NCBI GenBank assembly: GCA_905250115.1
Contig: CAJNOI010000105.1
Location: forward strand, 26,243 to 90,242
DNA: 64,000 bases
Source: Adineta steineri
Lineage: Eukaryota > Rotifera > Eurotatoria > Adinetida > Adinetidae
Reading direction: 5' to 3'
Shown: positions 1-11,900 of the stretch, piece by piece
Layout: every line of letters starts with the position of its first letter
Position numbering within the stretch: position 1 is the first letter of the stretch
Notes under the pieces: generated by a model
The model's input: the letters and a program-made list of their open reading frames with translations, nothing else
The model's database searches: none
What the model was told of the DNA's origin: nothing
Translations under genes and position numbers: made by a program

Positions 1-2922
1 ATCTTTACTAATTGCAAAAAGTCACAAGCATTATAATTGAGACATGAACGAAAGAAAAGAATACCTGCATTTGGCATTGATGTTATACTATAAAACGAAA
101 GCGTGAGGGTGTGGGTGTGATATGAAAATAATGCCCACACCCACCCACACTCGCATCCACACGCTCTAATATCATTAACAAATTTTCCACCAAAAATATG
201 TTACAAATATAATTACAAAAACGCCCCTAAACATTCGTTCCAAAAAATATGAGCCCATTTTCAAACTAACTAATACAAACCTGCATAAAATTTATAATAT
301 TTCCTGTAACTAAACTTGCTCTTTCAATTATACTGTGTTTATGTGAAAGACCAATATAGCTCATTGATGCACGATGTAAAATAATTTAGTGAATTAATAT
401 CAAAACCGTAAAAATCTTCATTAATTCGAATCATCCGATACTCTAATACATGACTTACACATTTGTTAGTTGCAAGCGGTCCCAGGGTGTCCAGACGTTG
501 GCCACCACACTTCCCTCTGTTAGTTATAAGCATCTTAGAACTTAACTCATTTGTGTATTATTTACGAGCTTGTAATGTCTCTGAATATGAGTTCCTAACC
601 TGATACTATTCAAACTTATAATCATATGAGTACTACACACATGTGTGATCCTTGCAAGAATGTGAAGTTGTGTTTGTAGTCTTAATCTTCATGAAATTTG
701 TCACTTAATCAGTTTGAGATTTTAGCGAAAATGGCTTTTGTGCGATGTTCGATGTGGCGATTGTTGAAATATCTGTTTGTTGTTAGGCTAATAAATTAGT
801 AACCTATTAACTCTCTTTTATAATTTACTGTAGGCCTTTTATAACAAGTGGAGCTTTCTTAAAGCATGATATTGCAGTAATATTTTGATATATTAATCAT
901 CGACTTCTTTGGGATAGGCAGTAGTCTGAATGAGTTTGTATTGATCGCTTTGGTTTTGATACTAAAAATCAAAATTAAAAGTCAGAAAAAGCCATTCCAT
1001 TACAATGATGAAGTTATAACATAATCGAAACGATACAGGTTTCATTGAGCTTTTGAGTGTGAATAAGCAGTAGGAATCGATTGAGCTCATCAAACTTGAG
1101 TTAGAATCCGTGTTAGAATCACAGACAATAGTAGGGAGGCGAAACCACACATGTTTTTCTGTAATTTTAGTATCTTGTGGTTGTTCTCTACAGTCTTTGA
1201 TGTTTTGAGAGATAAAGGCGATGTTTTGGAAATACTTTTTAAGAATGGATAGAACTCATACAGCTCTACCGGGAATTAATATGAACTGAGTTTGAAACGT
1301 ATACCTGAATGAATTCGTTCGGAAAAATCTTAGTCCTCCGCAGAGATATCTCATATCATTTATCAATGATAAATTATATGTAAAGAGTCAGGCATACAAA
1401 GTATTTACCAGCAAACAATGTGTTCAATGAAAACAATTTCGGATAAATGATCGGAACACGATATACAGTCGTAGATTTTGAACAGTTTCTAACATTAAGT
1501 TAATATGTAACATATATTATCGATAGTTCAAGTTTTGTTTCAAATGAAAACGCGTCGTCACCATGTATCCTTGAGTAAAAATAACACCCCCATCATATAT
1601 ATTCGTCGATATAATCTAACAAGGTAAAGTTTATCGAAGCATAACTACATAACGAACAAGAAACAGCACATGTATATGGTTTATTTTTCTTCTTACATTA
1701 TTTAATGAACTAGGCAAAAAAGTACGTTACTATATAATGATCTGATTGGTCGCTCAGTCTTTCCATTTACTTTTCTAAAAAGCATAATTCTTGGACCAAG
1801 GCTCCAACTGTGATAGAATCAATCTCGGATATTATGGGATATTTGCTTATTTTTTTAAATTATTCTATGTAGATGTCGTTCATAGCAATCGATCATAATT
1901 TTTATTTTCATTTTATTTTCTCATTGACATATATAGTTTGAGTACAAACACTACCACAGAAATGAACAAAAGGTGCGAAGATTTGGAAAACTGGTTCATA
2001 ATATAAAAAGAAACCTACATAATTTTTGTTATTATTTTTATGAAGTATAGCAATGTCGTTCTTTAATGTTTATTTTTGAAGTGATACTATACATTTGATA
2101 TCAATTTATATTCGAATTCAAAATAGAAATCTCATAAAAGAAATAATGTATTTTAGTTCAAAAGGTAATTTGGGTATACTATGTGTTCCATCACTGATTT
2201 GTGTCTGAATGAGATATGTCTCTTTATTGAAGAATTATTTTTGAACTAGCAATCGACAAAATATATTTCCACTGGAAATCACAATATTAAAATGAATCAA
2301 TTTTGTCTACAGTAAGATATCAAACACTTTGTTTTGTATCATGTCTAGTAGACAGCTTTTATATTCGCCATCGGATTTAAATACATTATTTATGCTAAAT
2401 AGGCCAAATCAAACAAAAATTCAAACTCTATACATCTCTCATTTTGAAATTGAAAAGATATGTTTGAATCAAATATCAACCAACACAACATAATGGTATG
2501 TCAATATCTTTCTTTTTAACGGATGCACTAGGTAATATGGGCCTCTCAGTATTTTTTTTAACCACAATATTCCAATTTTCATTAAATTCATTTTCATTTG
2601 AGAGTTGAGAAAGATTTTGAACGAATTCTATTTGACAATTTCATCCAAACTGTGAAGATTTAATTGCCAGTTTTCGATTATATTCACCTTGAAGATTTGT
2701 ACGATGAGATATAAATGCTTAATTAAGATATGGTAGTAATCGACTTGGTTTTAAAATAATTTTTGTTGAACCAGTAAAATAAGATCGAAGATCGTTTCTT
2801 GTTATTTGTTTGTTTAAATTCGATAAATCTAAGATTTTCTTTACATCAATTTTACATTGATCATGTTTTTTTTTACTATAAATTCACTATATATTGCTAT
2901 TCTGTATTTATTAATACTATTT
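1..2922. other. No recognisable gene; AT-rich intergenic DNA
   Basis: Short open frames here (for example on the minus strand at 339-533 and 962-1150) have no family motif, no convincing splice context and AT-rich composition typical of chance frames. The only structured item is the GT-rich hairpin near 103-172, listed separately. I see no RNA gene. Confidence 0.5.
103..172. repeat. GT/AC-rich inverted repeat (MITE-like hairpin)
   Basis: A left arm starting AGCGTGAGGGTGTGGG is followed, after a short AT spacer, by a right arm ending in CCACACGCT. The two arms pair imperfectly over about 20-30 bases. Copies of TGTGGG occur in both arms. This could be a small foldback element or degenerate telomere-like sequence; no clear target duplication is visible. 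Confidence 0.35.
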
Positions 2923-4250
2923 TCAATATAAAAGAATACTTAAGTTGAATAAACGTATGGATAATCTATTATTTTTTAAATAGATTTGTTCATTTATTGA
3001 TTGATGATTAGATGATGATGGTGTGTCAATCATATTTAATATTTCTTCATAATTTGAAGATTGACATTGATTAGTATTCATAAAAATATCGTTGGGAAAA
3101 TCTTCTAATAAAAATAATTCATTAAAATCTGTTTCATTATCAATTTGTGGAAATGTCATTGATTTATTAGAAATATCCATTAAAAAATCTTCTCTAAATA
3201 TTTCATTTATTTATTTGCATCAATCTTTCAAATCGAACTTACTCATTAATATTATCAAGAAATAATATATCTTCATCTAAATAAATAAATAAGTAAATTT
3301 TAAAAAATATTCTGAAATAAAAAAGAGAAAATACTTTGATGAATATTAATTTGAAGATACTTTTCAATATATTTTTGAATATTTTCATCATTATATAAAT
3401 TCATATCAACTGAGTCATCTTTATTTGAATTTGAAGATAATTTACAATGGCATAAAGAAGAGTTTTTAGTAAATTGATTCAGATAAAATTTCATGTTGAG
3501 TAAAACTTAGTCGGAGAATTCCTGCTGATAAAATAAGAATTTCATGCGGATATTGAATAACTCTCTTATATTTTATATTAAAGTTATGAAATAATAATAA
3601 ATCAATTAATATCTTATCATGTTCAATAAATATTGATGGATTATTTTCTTTCTTCAGATGAAATTATATACCAATAATGAGCACCACCTTCATGATGATA
3701 ATTTAATTGATAAAGATTTTGTTTATTTGAAGATAAAGGAAATATTGTGGCAGGTCCATGCGCTTTAATTAATATTGAGGAATATTTATTACAAAAATTT
3801 TTTTCCAGATAATTTTAAAAGCGATTTAAAAGGTAATTGATGAAAATCAAATTGATCACGATAAACACGTTTAAAAAATAATTTTTGATCACTAATTATT
3901 GAAACACTTGAGATATTTTGTGTATTTGAACCATTTGGTAATAATAACCAAAACATTTCATCATTTATTAAAATATTTTCTTTATTTTCATTAATTTTAT
4001 TTGTTTTTATTGAATAAATTAAATTATCATTATCAACTTGTTGAATTGTTGAACGTAATGGAACATTTATTGCTGTTTTTTTTAATAGATTTTTAAAATT
4101 TGATGTTGGAATTAATTTAATTGCACCATTTTCTTTTAATATTAATTCATTTTGATAAAGATATTTTAATAAATCTTTCATTTCATTATCTTTTATTGAT
4201 ATTGTTGGAATATCATATGATTGTGTGCACATTCTTTTATTGAAAATCAA
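2923..4250 (-). pseudogene. Frameshifted JmjC-like (cupin) gene
   Basis: The minus strand has an N-terminal piece (4250-3789, 153 aa) that runs on into a JmjC-like segment around 3760-3490. Recognisable there are an HHEGGAHYWYII stretch (metal-binding His and Glu of the HxE/D type) and, after one frameshift, a QYPHE...LSAGILRLSFTQ stretch. A second frameshift near 3490 leads to frame 3494-3300. Plausible small introns then lead to two more exons, 3281-3246 and 3180-2923. The third metal ligand of JmjC enzymes (a late His) appears to be Thr. At least two frame breaks argue for a dead or decaying gene, unless the sequence has indel errors in A-runs. The family call rests on motif shape only. 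Confidence 0.45.
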
Positions 4251-5105
4251 TAGAAAAACAAGGCTTTCTTTTTCTTACTTTGTAATTATCGATAATCAAA
4301 TGTAATTATTAGAAAATGTTTTTTTTATCCGTTTATCATATGATTGGTAAATAAATTCAAATACAGGTAATACGTGATATTTTTATTCGAATCAAGCAGC
4401 TCAAAATTGTTTACGTAAACATTCTAGTAATTATTTAACAGAAAAATCAAAAGTAATGATTATATTCAAGATTATTACATTAACAAATCCAAAGATTGAA
4501 AGAAATTCAACAATAAATCAATTTAAAATTCATAAAAATATCATGTTGTTTTCTAAAAAGACATTTTCGATGTATAACGTTACTCAATTATTTATCAAAA
4601 TAGTTTTTTTTAGCTATTGATCTGGTGACGTCAAAAGATAATTTCGTTTTTTTCTTAATTTTGATCGAGAATATTGGATAAATTTTTGTTTTTCTCGTAT
4701 ACCTTATACGAACAAAAACGAAATAATAGAAGAAAAAAAGACATGCTTCTTTTATCTTCATAATATTTATTTGTTTTTGTTACCTTGAATAAGAAAATAT
4801 TCGTATCGTGTTAATTCATGTAATTTATCATAAACGTCAAGACTTAAATGTAAAAAGAAACTAAAAATATTTCATTTAAAAAAATGACTGAAGATGCATT
4901 TGTAAATAGAAATTAATGACCACAATTATTTTATGGATAAAAGTCTTTTAATAGATTTTTATTTATTTAAAAATGAAAATGTTTCAATGGATAACTGATT
5001 TATTTAAAAAACATAAAAAAAGGAATAATCAAATTAAATTCATTAAAACAAAGTTCATTTAAAGTAACAAAAATAAGAATTCAATGAAATTTTAGTTTTT
5101 GTAAG
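4251..5105. other. Intergenic, no gene seen
   Basis: AT-rich DNA between two pseudogenes. It contains only a short frame at 4972-5058 that I cannot place; this might be a lost upstream exon of the ABCC fragment that follows. Confidence 0.4.
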
Positions 5106-5106
5106 A

Positions 5107-5690
5107 TTTTCACTTTTAATTAAAGGAAATTTTTCTGCTTTTTTTCCTGTTTTATCTAAGAAAATGTTCAATTTAAAAAAAAATGTTTTATATGTATGTC
5201 AATCATGTTCACAAATATTATTATGGAAAGCATGGCTTTATGCTATTACAATGTTTTTTCTTTTTTTTTATCAACGTTTTACATATATTGAAATAATTGG
5301 ATTTTTTCTCTTATTTTTTTCATATAAACTTTTTATTTATTTAAAGGTATATTATCATTTATTAAAATTATCATTACAAATGCGTATTGCTTATCGAAGT
5401 TTACTTTTTCAGAAAGTAATTTGATTTTTTTTTATTAATAAAGAAAGATTTGATATATTTAATTAAAAGATTCTTCCTTTAACAAATAATGAAATAAATT
5501 CAGGTTGAATAAAAAAATTTATTATCAAATGATTCCACTCAAATAGAAATATCTTTATTATTTTTTCATCATTTATAGTTATTATCATAGAAATAAAATT
5601 TACAGCGCGTTTTATTTGATATTCTCACATGATATGTATTTGTAATTATGACATTTAGAATAAATCTAGTGAACGCAAAAGACATCGTAT
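5107..5690 (+). pseudogene. ABCC (MRP-type) ABC transporter fragment, decayed
   Basis: An open stretch (5107-5424) encodes several hydrophobic segments. It ends in QMRIAYRSLLFQKVI, which resembles the first transmembrane domain of ABCC/MRP exporters, where a GMRIRVA..SLIYRKALRLS-like element is conserved. Beyond the stop the next conserved element of the family (SGQI..LLSND) can be read as SG, stop, IKK, then after a frameshift LLSNDSTQIEIS and FHHL followed by a stop where a Trp is expected. No nucleotide-binding domain follows before the next unrelated fragment at 6.3 kb, so this is a broken partial copy. Family assignment is inference from motif order. Confidence 0.5.
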
Positions 5691-6284
5691 AATGAGATGA
5701 GCAAATGATATTAAACAAGACAGTCCACATAACAATTATATATTAGACCCTTCCTTACATCGTTCTATCATAATCTTTTGGCGTGATCAAAATGAAACAT
5801 TAAGCTAACTTTTTTCTGTGCATCTACTAGGATCGTAGTTTTTTCTTTCTTTATGCGACATGATCCGATTCTCTATCAAATTATTAATATATTTCAAACG
5901 TCTGTAGTAACTTTTATTTATAGTTCTAATTCACAAGTATAATTAATATTGTGATACATTTTCATGCATTGGATGCCATAATCTTAAAATAATCACTTCA
6001 GGATAACTCAAAACGGTCTAGGCTTAACGAAATCAATATATTTTCATTACCAAATAAGATATATTAGAAGAAATATCAGGAACAAGTACAAGTAATATGT
6101 ACACCTTCGAAATACTTGGGTCCTAGCTCTCATACTGGTAACCATAACAACTCCCACACCCTCAATCAATCGATTGAACATCAGACGACTTGAATAGTTC
6201 AAATACGACACCTACTCATTATCATATTTACTTAACAATTAATATGAGTAAAATAACGTTTTGTTATAAACTATTTTATTTCTT
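5691..6284. other. Intergenic, no gene seen
   Basis: A 600-base spacer between the ABCC fragment and the neurobeachin fragment. No open frame of note. Confidence 0.4.
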
Positions 6285-7330
6285 AGCAAGTATTGCTAGT
6301 ATTCCAATAAATGATCCACCTACATTCGAACAAAGTCAAATATCAGAATCAAAACTTTCATATTATCCAAAAACAAGTTTCAATTCAAATGAACCATCAC
6401 CAATGAATACAACTGAAAAATTAGAAGGAACATTATCAAATTATTATTTTTCTTGAGAAACATGCTGGTTTAGATTTTATTGAACTTGTTAATGAAGGTC
6501 GTTTACTTGCTCGTGCAAGTAAAGATCATGTTGTTAAAGTTACAAAAGAAGCTGATTTTATACTTAATCGTATGCGTGCAGATGATGTTCGAAAAGATAG
6601 TGAATTTGAACAATTATGTGCTCAAACAAGTTCAGAACGTATTCATGAAGAAGATCGATGTGATCATTTTATAACATCATCTCGTCAGCGTTTTCAAACA
6701 AATGCATTACGTTTAAAAGAAAAATATTTCTCTCAAATGATGAATGATAAAATAACTTATATAAATAGTTCATATTTATCTTGAAAATTATATTCAGAGG
6801 AAGATGATTTAAGACGACAAAGACATATAATATAAAATCCAAATGGTGTATTATATAATGAATCAATAGAGAATAATTCATTCGATGATATTAATGATGA
6901 TATAGTAACAACAACAAGAACAGTTATTAAAGATAAATATTTATTAAAACAATTAAAACAAGAAAAAACACAAAATTTTATGTGAAATAATAATGATGAT
7001 GAAGATTTATCACAAATTGATGAAAGAGATCTTCAATATGATTTTTCAGGACCAATACGTTATTCCACAGAATGTTCTCTTATATTTGGAATTACTTGTA
7101 TATCAGAAGTTTTAGCTATTACACATCATGCATTACTTTTTCATGCAAATGAAGATGATGAAAATTTTAAAAGTTTTGATTAAAAAGTAATTATATTATA
7201 TTGACTGTTTTTATTTTTACTTCTCTATGATTTAGATATTTTCTTCTATTGATAATCTTCATGGAAAATAGCATTTTACTGAAATACGAGCAATATTTTC
7301 AATTTTTCAACACAGATAGAGAAATATTAG
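6285..7330 (+). pseudogene. Neurobeachin/LRBA-family pseudogene (pre-PH and PH-BEACH part)
   Basis: Translation with frame changes gives [18 protein letters not shown], then [16 protein letters not shown], then CDHFI, EDDLRRQRH and finally FHANEDDENFKSFD and LHGK-stop-HFTEIRAIFS. This order matches the region just before the PH-like domain, and the PH-like domain itself, of neurobeachin/LRBA BEACH proteins. There is a frameshift near 6453 and in-frame stops at about 6781, 6832, 6982, 7180 and in the LHGKW element (Trp to TAG). A likely old intron (about 7184-7234) is still visible. The BEACH and WD40 parts are absent. These proteins normally act in membrane traffic; this copy cannot make one. 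Confidence 0.8.
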
Positions 7331-7384
7331 AGTATGTTTGTTGTTTAGTGTTCATTCTGCATCCGGATTCACATTCTCCTAAAA

Positions 7385-8150
7385 TAAATAAACAGTTTAC
7401 ATCGGATTAAAGGAAATTAAATAATCTCACTGATTTATCGATACTGTTGATTTGATTAAGAAGTTCAGCTTTTTCATCAAACTAATAATAAAAGAAAATT
7501 TTCAAAATCTTACTTCAGCACTTAAATCATCTAATTCTTTCTAAAATGCTAGATTTTGTTGTTCAAGTTCTATTTGACGAGCTTTTTTTTTAAGTGATTG
7601 ACTTTTGTGAACTAATTCATCATGTTGAATAGATAATTCTTGTTTGTATAAAAAAGAAAATATATTTTTTTACGTAAATAAATAATATTTATATATAGAA
7701 GATTTGCTCGTGTTAATTCGTTTTCATAAATCTCTAATTTAACTTCTTGTGTTTTTGATTCATTTCTTTGAGCTGTTATTTTACCATTTAAACGACCTAA
7801 ATTTCATATATTATTTCAATTATAAGTTAATAAAAATCTATTTTTTTACCAAATATTTCTCGATTTTTGGTTGTAAATCCATATTTGCTGAAACTAAAAT
7901 TTTATTTTGATGACGGAATTGCATAACATCAAGTATAATATGTCGCATAGCTTGTCTGTAAATAGCAACTTCATATTGAAAATAAGTAAACTATCCATCA
8001 AGATCATCATCAGTACTAGATGGATAATTTATTGCTAACATAGAACGATATTCTGTTGGAATATCATCTAAATTAAATGGATTAATATGTGGAATATGAT
8101 AATGAACACTCTTTAATAGACAATATATATCTTCGAGTTAAAACTTACAG
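7385..8150 (-). pseudogene. Coiled-coil gene remnant, CCDC33-like
   Basis: Read on the minus strand, exon-like pieces give NPFNLDDIPTEYRSML, then FQYEVAIYRQAMRHIILDV, QFRHQNKILVSANMDL, LGRLNGKITAQRNES and HDELVHKSQSLKKKARQIE, and end ENVNPDAE-stop at about 7350-7380. The YEVAIYRQAM start of a coiled coil resembles the C-terminal part of CCDC33. TAG stops interrupt it near 8017 and near 7543, and one splice donor has lost its consensus. It is therefore broken, although several intron boundaries remain visible. Function of CCDC33 is poorly known; the name is a resemblance only. Confidence 0.45.
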
Positions 8151-8207
8151 AAAACATCTATTTATTGTATTTGGAATGATATCATCCTATGTGTATTCTA
8201 CTTATAG

Positions 8208-8450
8208 AGATCTAGTTTGATCAATTCTATTGCTGCAGTTCTATGGATGACCGTTATTGTCGTATTACTTTTCTTTTCATCATATCAAATACCCAATGTA
8301 GAACCAATGAACCATGCCATTATTATGATTGGTTTCGTATTTATTTTTTATTTATTATATTATTACTTTCCAAAATATGGTGGCACGACATTCTTTCATA
8401 GGCTTGTTAGAACTATTGACTCTAATGAAACAATTCTTACAAAACATTAA
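8208..8450 (+). pseudogene. C-terminal exon of an amino-acid permease (APC superfamily), orphan
   Basis: After an acceptor-like tatag at 8203-8207 the frame encodes SLINSIAAVLWMTVIVVLLF, then MNHAIIMIGFVFIFYLLYYYFPKYGG and RTI. The pattern (N.IA..W, MN.A...G, then a YYYFPKYGG tail) is that of the last two membrane spans of fungal/bacterial-type GABA/choline amino-acid permeases. No upstream exons are seen; the stretch before it is the antisense coiled-coil remnant. It therefore looks like a stranded 3' exon. Similarity to fungal-type permeases suggests horizontal origin, but I cannot test that here. Confidence 0.5.
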
Positions 8451-8535
8451 CGTCGTTACCCACCAACGCTTTTTCCCGTTAATATTTCTATTATTCGAGA
8501 TTTTTACCTTCGAGGTCAATACAGGGAATCTTTAA

Positions 8536-8951
8536 TGACGAATATATAAAATGTCAATAATCAATAGAGTTAACTTTTATTTCGTATTTCATATATATGA
8601 ATACATAATTCTCATCAATGCAGGATCATTAATGTTACAAATATGTAATTTATCATAAGGACAACACTCAAAATCATTTCATGTATCATCATTGTCAACA
8701 CATTAAATATTGCTTCGATACTTATCATTTTCTTCATCTTAAATTTCATAAAAAAAAAAGATTAAATCAGAAATATAAAGCTTTATTTAAGATTCTAAAA
8801 AGAAAAATACATAAACGCAAATTTGAAAAAAACAATTCTATAATGTGTAAAAAAAAGTGAAAATAAAAAAAAGATAAGTGAAAGTTTTATTATAATTGTT
8901 AATATAAAACGTATTATCAGTTTGAATATGAATAAACTGAAAACTATACCA
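8536..8951. other. Spacer, 3' side of the ART/FG-GAP gene
   Basis: AT-rich DNA with A-runs (for example around 8750-8760) and no gene. It probably holds the 3' untranslated region of the gene ending at 8952 on the minus strand. Confidence 0.4.
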
Positions 8952-11900
8952 TCAGCCTTTGCACTTGTTGACGAAAATAGATAAATTATCAGTTTCAGCG
9001 TTTGTCGTAGCCAAATCCAGTTTATTATCCTTATTGAAATCACCGACCACTACTGAAGTCGGGTAATCATCTGTTTTATACTTGGTCCGATTTTGAAAAT
9101 ATCCAGTCCCATAACCGAGCAATATACTGATACTATCGCTACCGCTATTGACCACTACTAAATCTATATTTCCATCTTTATTAATATCATTTGCTGATAC
9201 ACGATATGGAGTTCTTCCAACTGTAAAATTTCTTGTAATACCAAAACTTCCATTGCCCTTATTGAGAAGCACACTGATAGTAGTAGAATCAAAGTTCGTA
9301 ACTACTAAATCAATATTTTGGTCTTTATTAAAGTCAGCAGCTGCTATAGAAGACGGTTGTTTACCAACATTATAATCATTTGAATATATGAAATTTCCAC
9401 TTCCATTATTAAAAAATGTACTAATTGTATTGCTACCGTTATTTGTCACTATTAAATCTTGTTTTCCATCCTTATTTAGATCAGCGGCTATGATACATGT
9501 CGGAGATCCTTCAAGTTGATATGTATTTTGAATTTCAAAAGTTCCGTTTATCTTTCCAAAAAGTACACTAATGGTAGAATCCCCAGAATTTGCAACTGCT
9601 ATATCAAAAATATTATCAGAATTGAAATCTGCTGAAAATGCATACGAGGGTGATTTGCCAACTGTGTAGATGATTGGAGTATCAAAAGATCCATTTCCAT
9701 GCCCAAAGAGTACATTGATTGTGCTGTCATTTTGATTAACTACTAATAAATCTTTTTTAGTATCATTATTAAAATCAGCTGATAAGACATGAACGGGATT
9801 GGCACCAACTGTATAGTTTAGTGGAACTTCAAAATGAGCATTTCCATCACCAAGTAACACAATAATATTGTTACTATCTCGAGCACTCAATGCAACATCT
9901 TGATTATTATCACTATTGAAATCATATGATATTAGCCAGTTCGAAGATTCACCAATGACATAATCAGTTCTATTGGTAAAAGAACCATTTCCAATGCCAA
10001 ATGCCACACTAGCTGTTTGGTCATCGTTTACTGTTGCCAAATCTATTTTGTTATCATTGTTGAAATCAGCTGCAATAATGTGTAGTGCAAAATTATTAAG
10101 TGGGTACTCGATGCTAGACTGAAAAGTTCCGTCATTGTTCCCAAGAAGTACAGTGATACTGTACTCACCAGCATTCGCTACTGCTAAATCTGTTTTATTG
10201 TCACTGTTGAAATCACCTGCTGTCAAAGACGTTAAGTAATAGCCATTGAAATCAACAGTGGACTTAGTAAAATTTCCAACTCCATTGTTAAGCAGTATAG
10301 TAAGAGTGCCAGCATAACTATTGGCCGCTGCCAAATCCATTTTTTTGTCATTATTTAAATCAACTAATACCATAGAAGTTGGATAGAAACCAGTAACATA
10401 ATAAACTGTAGTAAAAGTTCCATTTTCGGTGCCAAATAGCACATCAATGTAAGAATCCAAACTATATGATACTGCCAAATCCATTTTGCCATCGCCATTG
10501 AAATCATTAGCTACTATTACGGATGGGGACGCATAAACTGGAACGGAGGTAATATGTAGAAATAGTCCATTGCCATTATTAAAAAGTAAACTAACAGAAG
10601 AGTCATCTTGATTTGTTACTGCTAAATCCAGTTGATTATCATTATTAAAGTCCGCAGATGTTACACAGTTTGGACCTTGATCAACATTATAAGGAACTGC
10701 AGTTAGAAATAGACCATTACCCAACCCTAGTAGAACGCTGACTGTATCGTCATCTGTATTAGTCACTACCAAATCTATTTTCTTATCGTTATTCAAATCA
10801 ACTGATATCATACTAGATGGTTTAGCACCAGTAGAAGGTCGTGTATTTCGAAAAATGTTCTCCTTATCACCACCTAGTAGTAAAGTCACACTATTTTCTT
10901 TTGAGTTAGCGATTGCCATATCAAGATATGTATCATTGTCAAAGTAATCCAATACCGAAGAAGATGGATAGGATCCAGTATCAAGAGACTCAGGTGATTG
11001 AAATGGAGTCTCGCATACATATTCTAAAAAACAATAATAATGAAACATCGATTAAACAGTAAATATGATAGAATTATAATCTCTGATACAAAGACATCTG
11101 ACTTTTCTATTACCTTAAAAAAGGATATTATCTTCTATAATCACATACATCATTCATTCAAATATTTATTTGTTCATAATTTTCTCTTAGTTGATAAAAA
11201 ATAATAAGTCTATTAATATCAACACATTGTAACGAAAGACTGTTAATGAGTTAAGTTAAAACTGTATAAAATCATAATTTACTTATATGATTATTAAGAA
11301 CTATTACTCATTTCTATTCATCATCATTAATCTTGTTATTCAGAAATATAATAAAACCACGCTAAAGATATTACACATTGAATAAGTCACTCAATTTGGT
11401 AGATAATAACAAAAATATTTATTATCAAAATATAGAATAAATTAATTCGAATATTCATAATCTAACTGGATAGAAAATAAGAAACTATATGAGAATCTAC
11501 TTTTCTATTATAATCTACCTATTACTTATGAATATCTATACGATAGAATGTTAAATTCTCTTATAATAAATCTTCCTTCTTTTTAAAATAGAAAAATAAT
11601 AATAAAATTTCATACTTATTGGTTTTGTTCCTAAAATTACACCAATAATAACACCAGCAATACAAAGAGTAAGCAATAAACACGTTGGAATCATAAATCG
11701 TTTCTTTCGATAAAATGGACGTCTTGTAAATAAAAGAAATAATTTCATCAAATAAAATAATTAGATTAGACTTACTTAATTTTTGGATAAATATGTGCAC
11801 CTAAATATTAAAAAAAATATTATTAATATATATATCTATATATATAATAAATGAATAAAATACCTTCAAATGGTCGTTCAAGTGTGATTATTTCTGGTTC

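Noticed and set aside
9148-9375. Plus-strand frame within the FG-GAP exon
   Set aside because: A shadow of the repeated minus-strand coding sequence.
11024-11615. Ending one gene at the membrane exon and starting a second gene at the FG-GAP exon
   Set aside because: The FG-GAP exon has a clean acceptor, no signal peptide or good start of its own, and phases match the membrane exon; kept as an alternative only.
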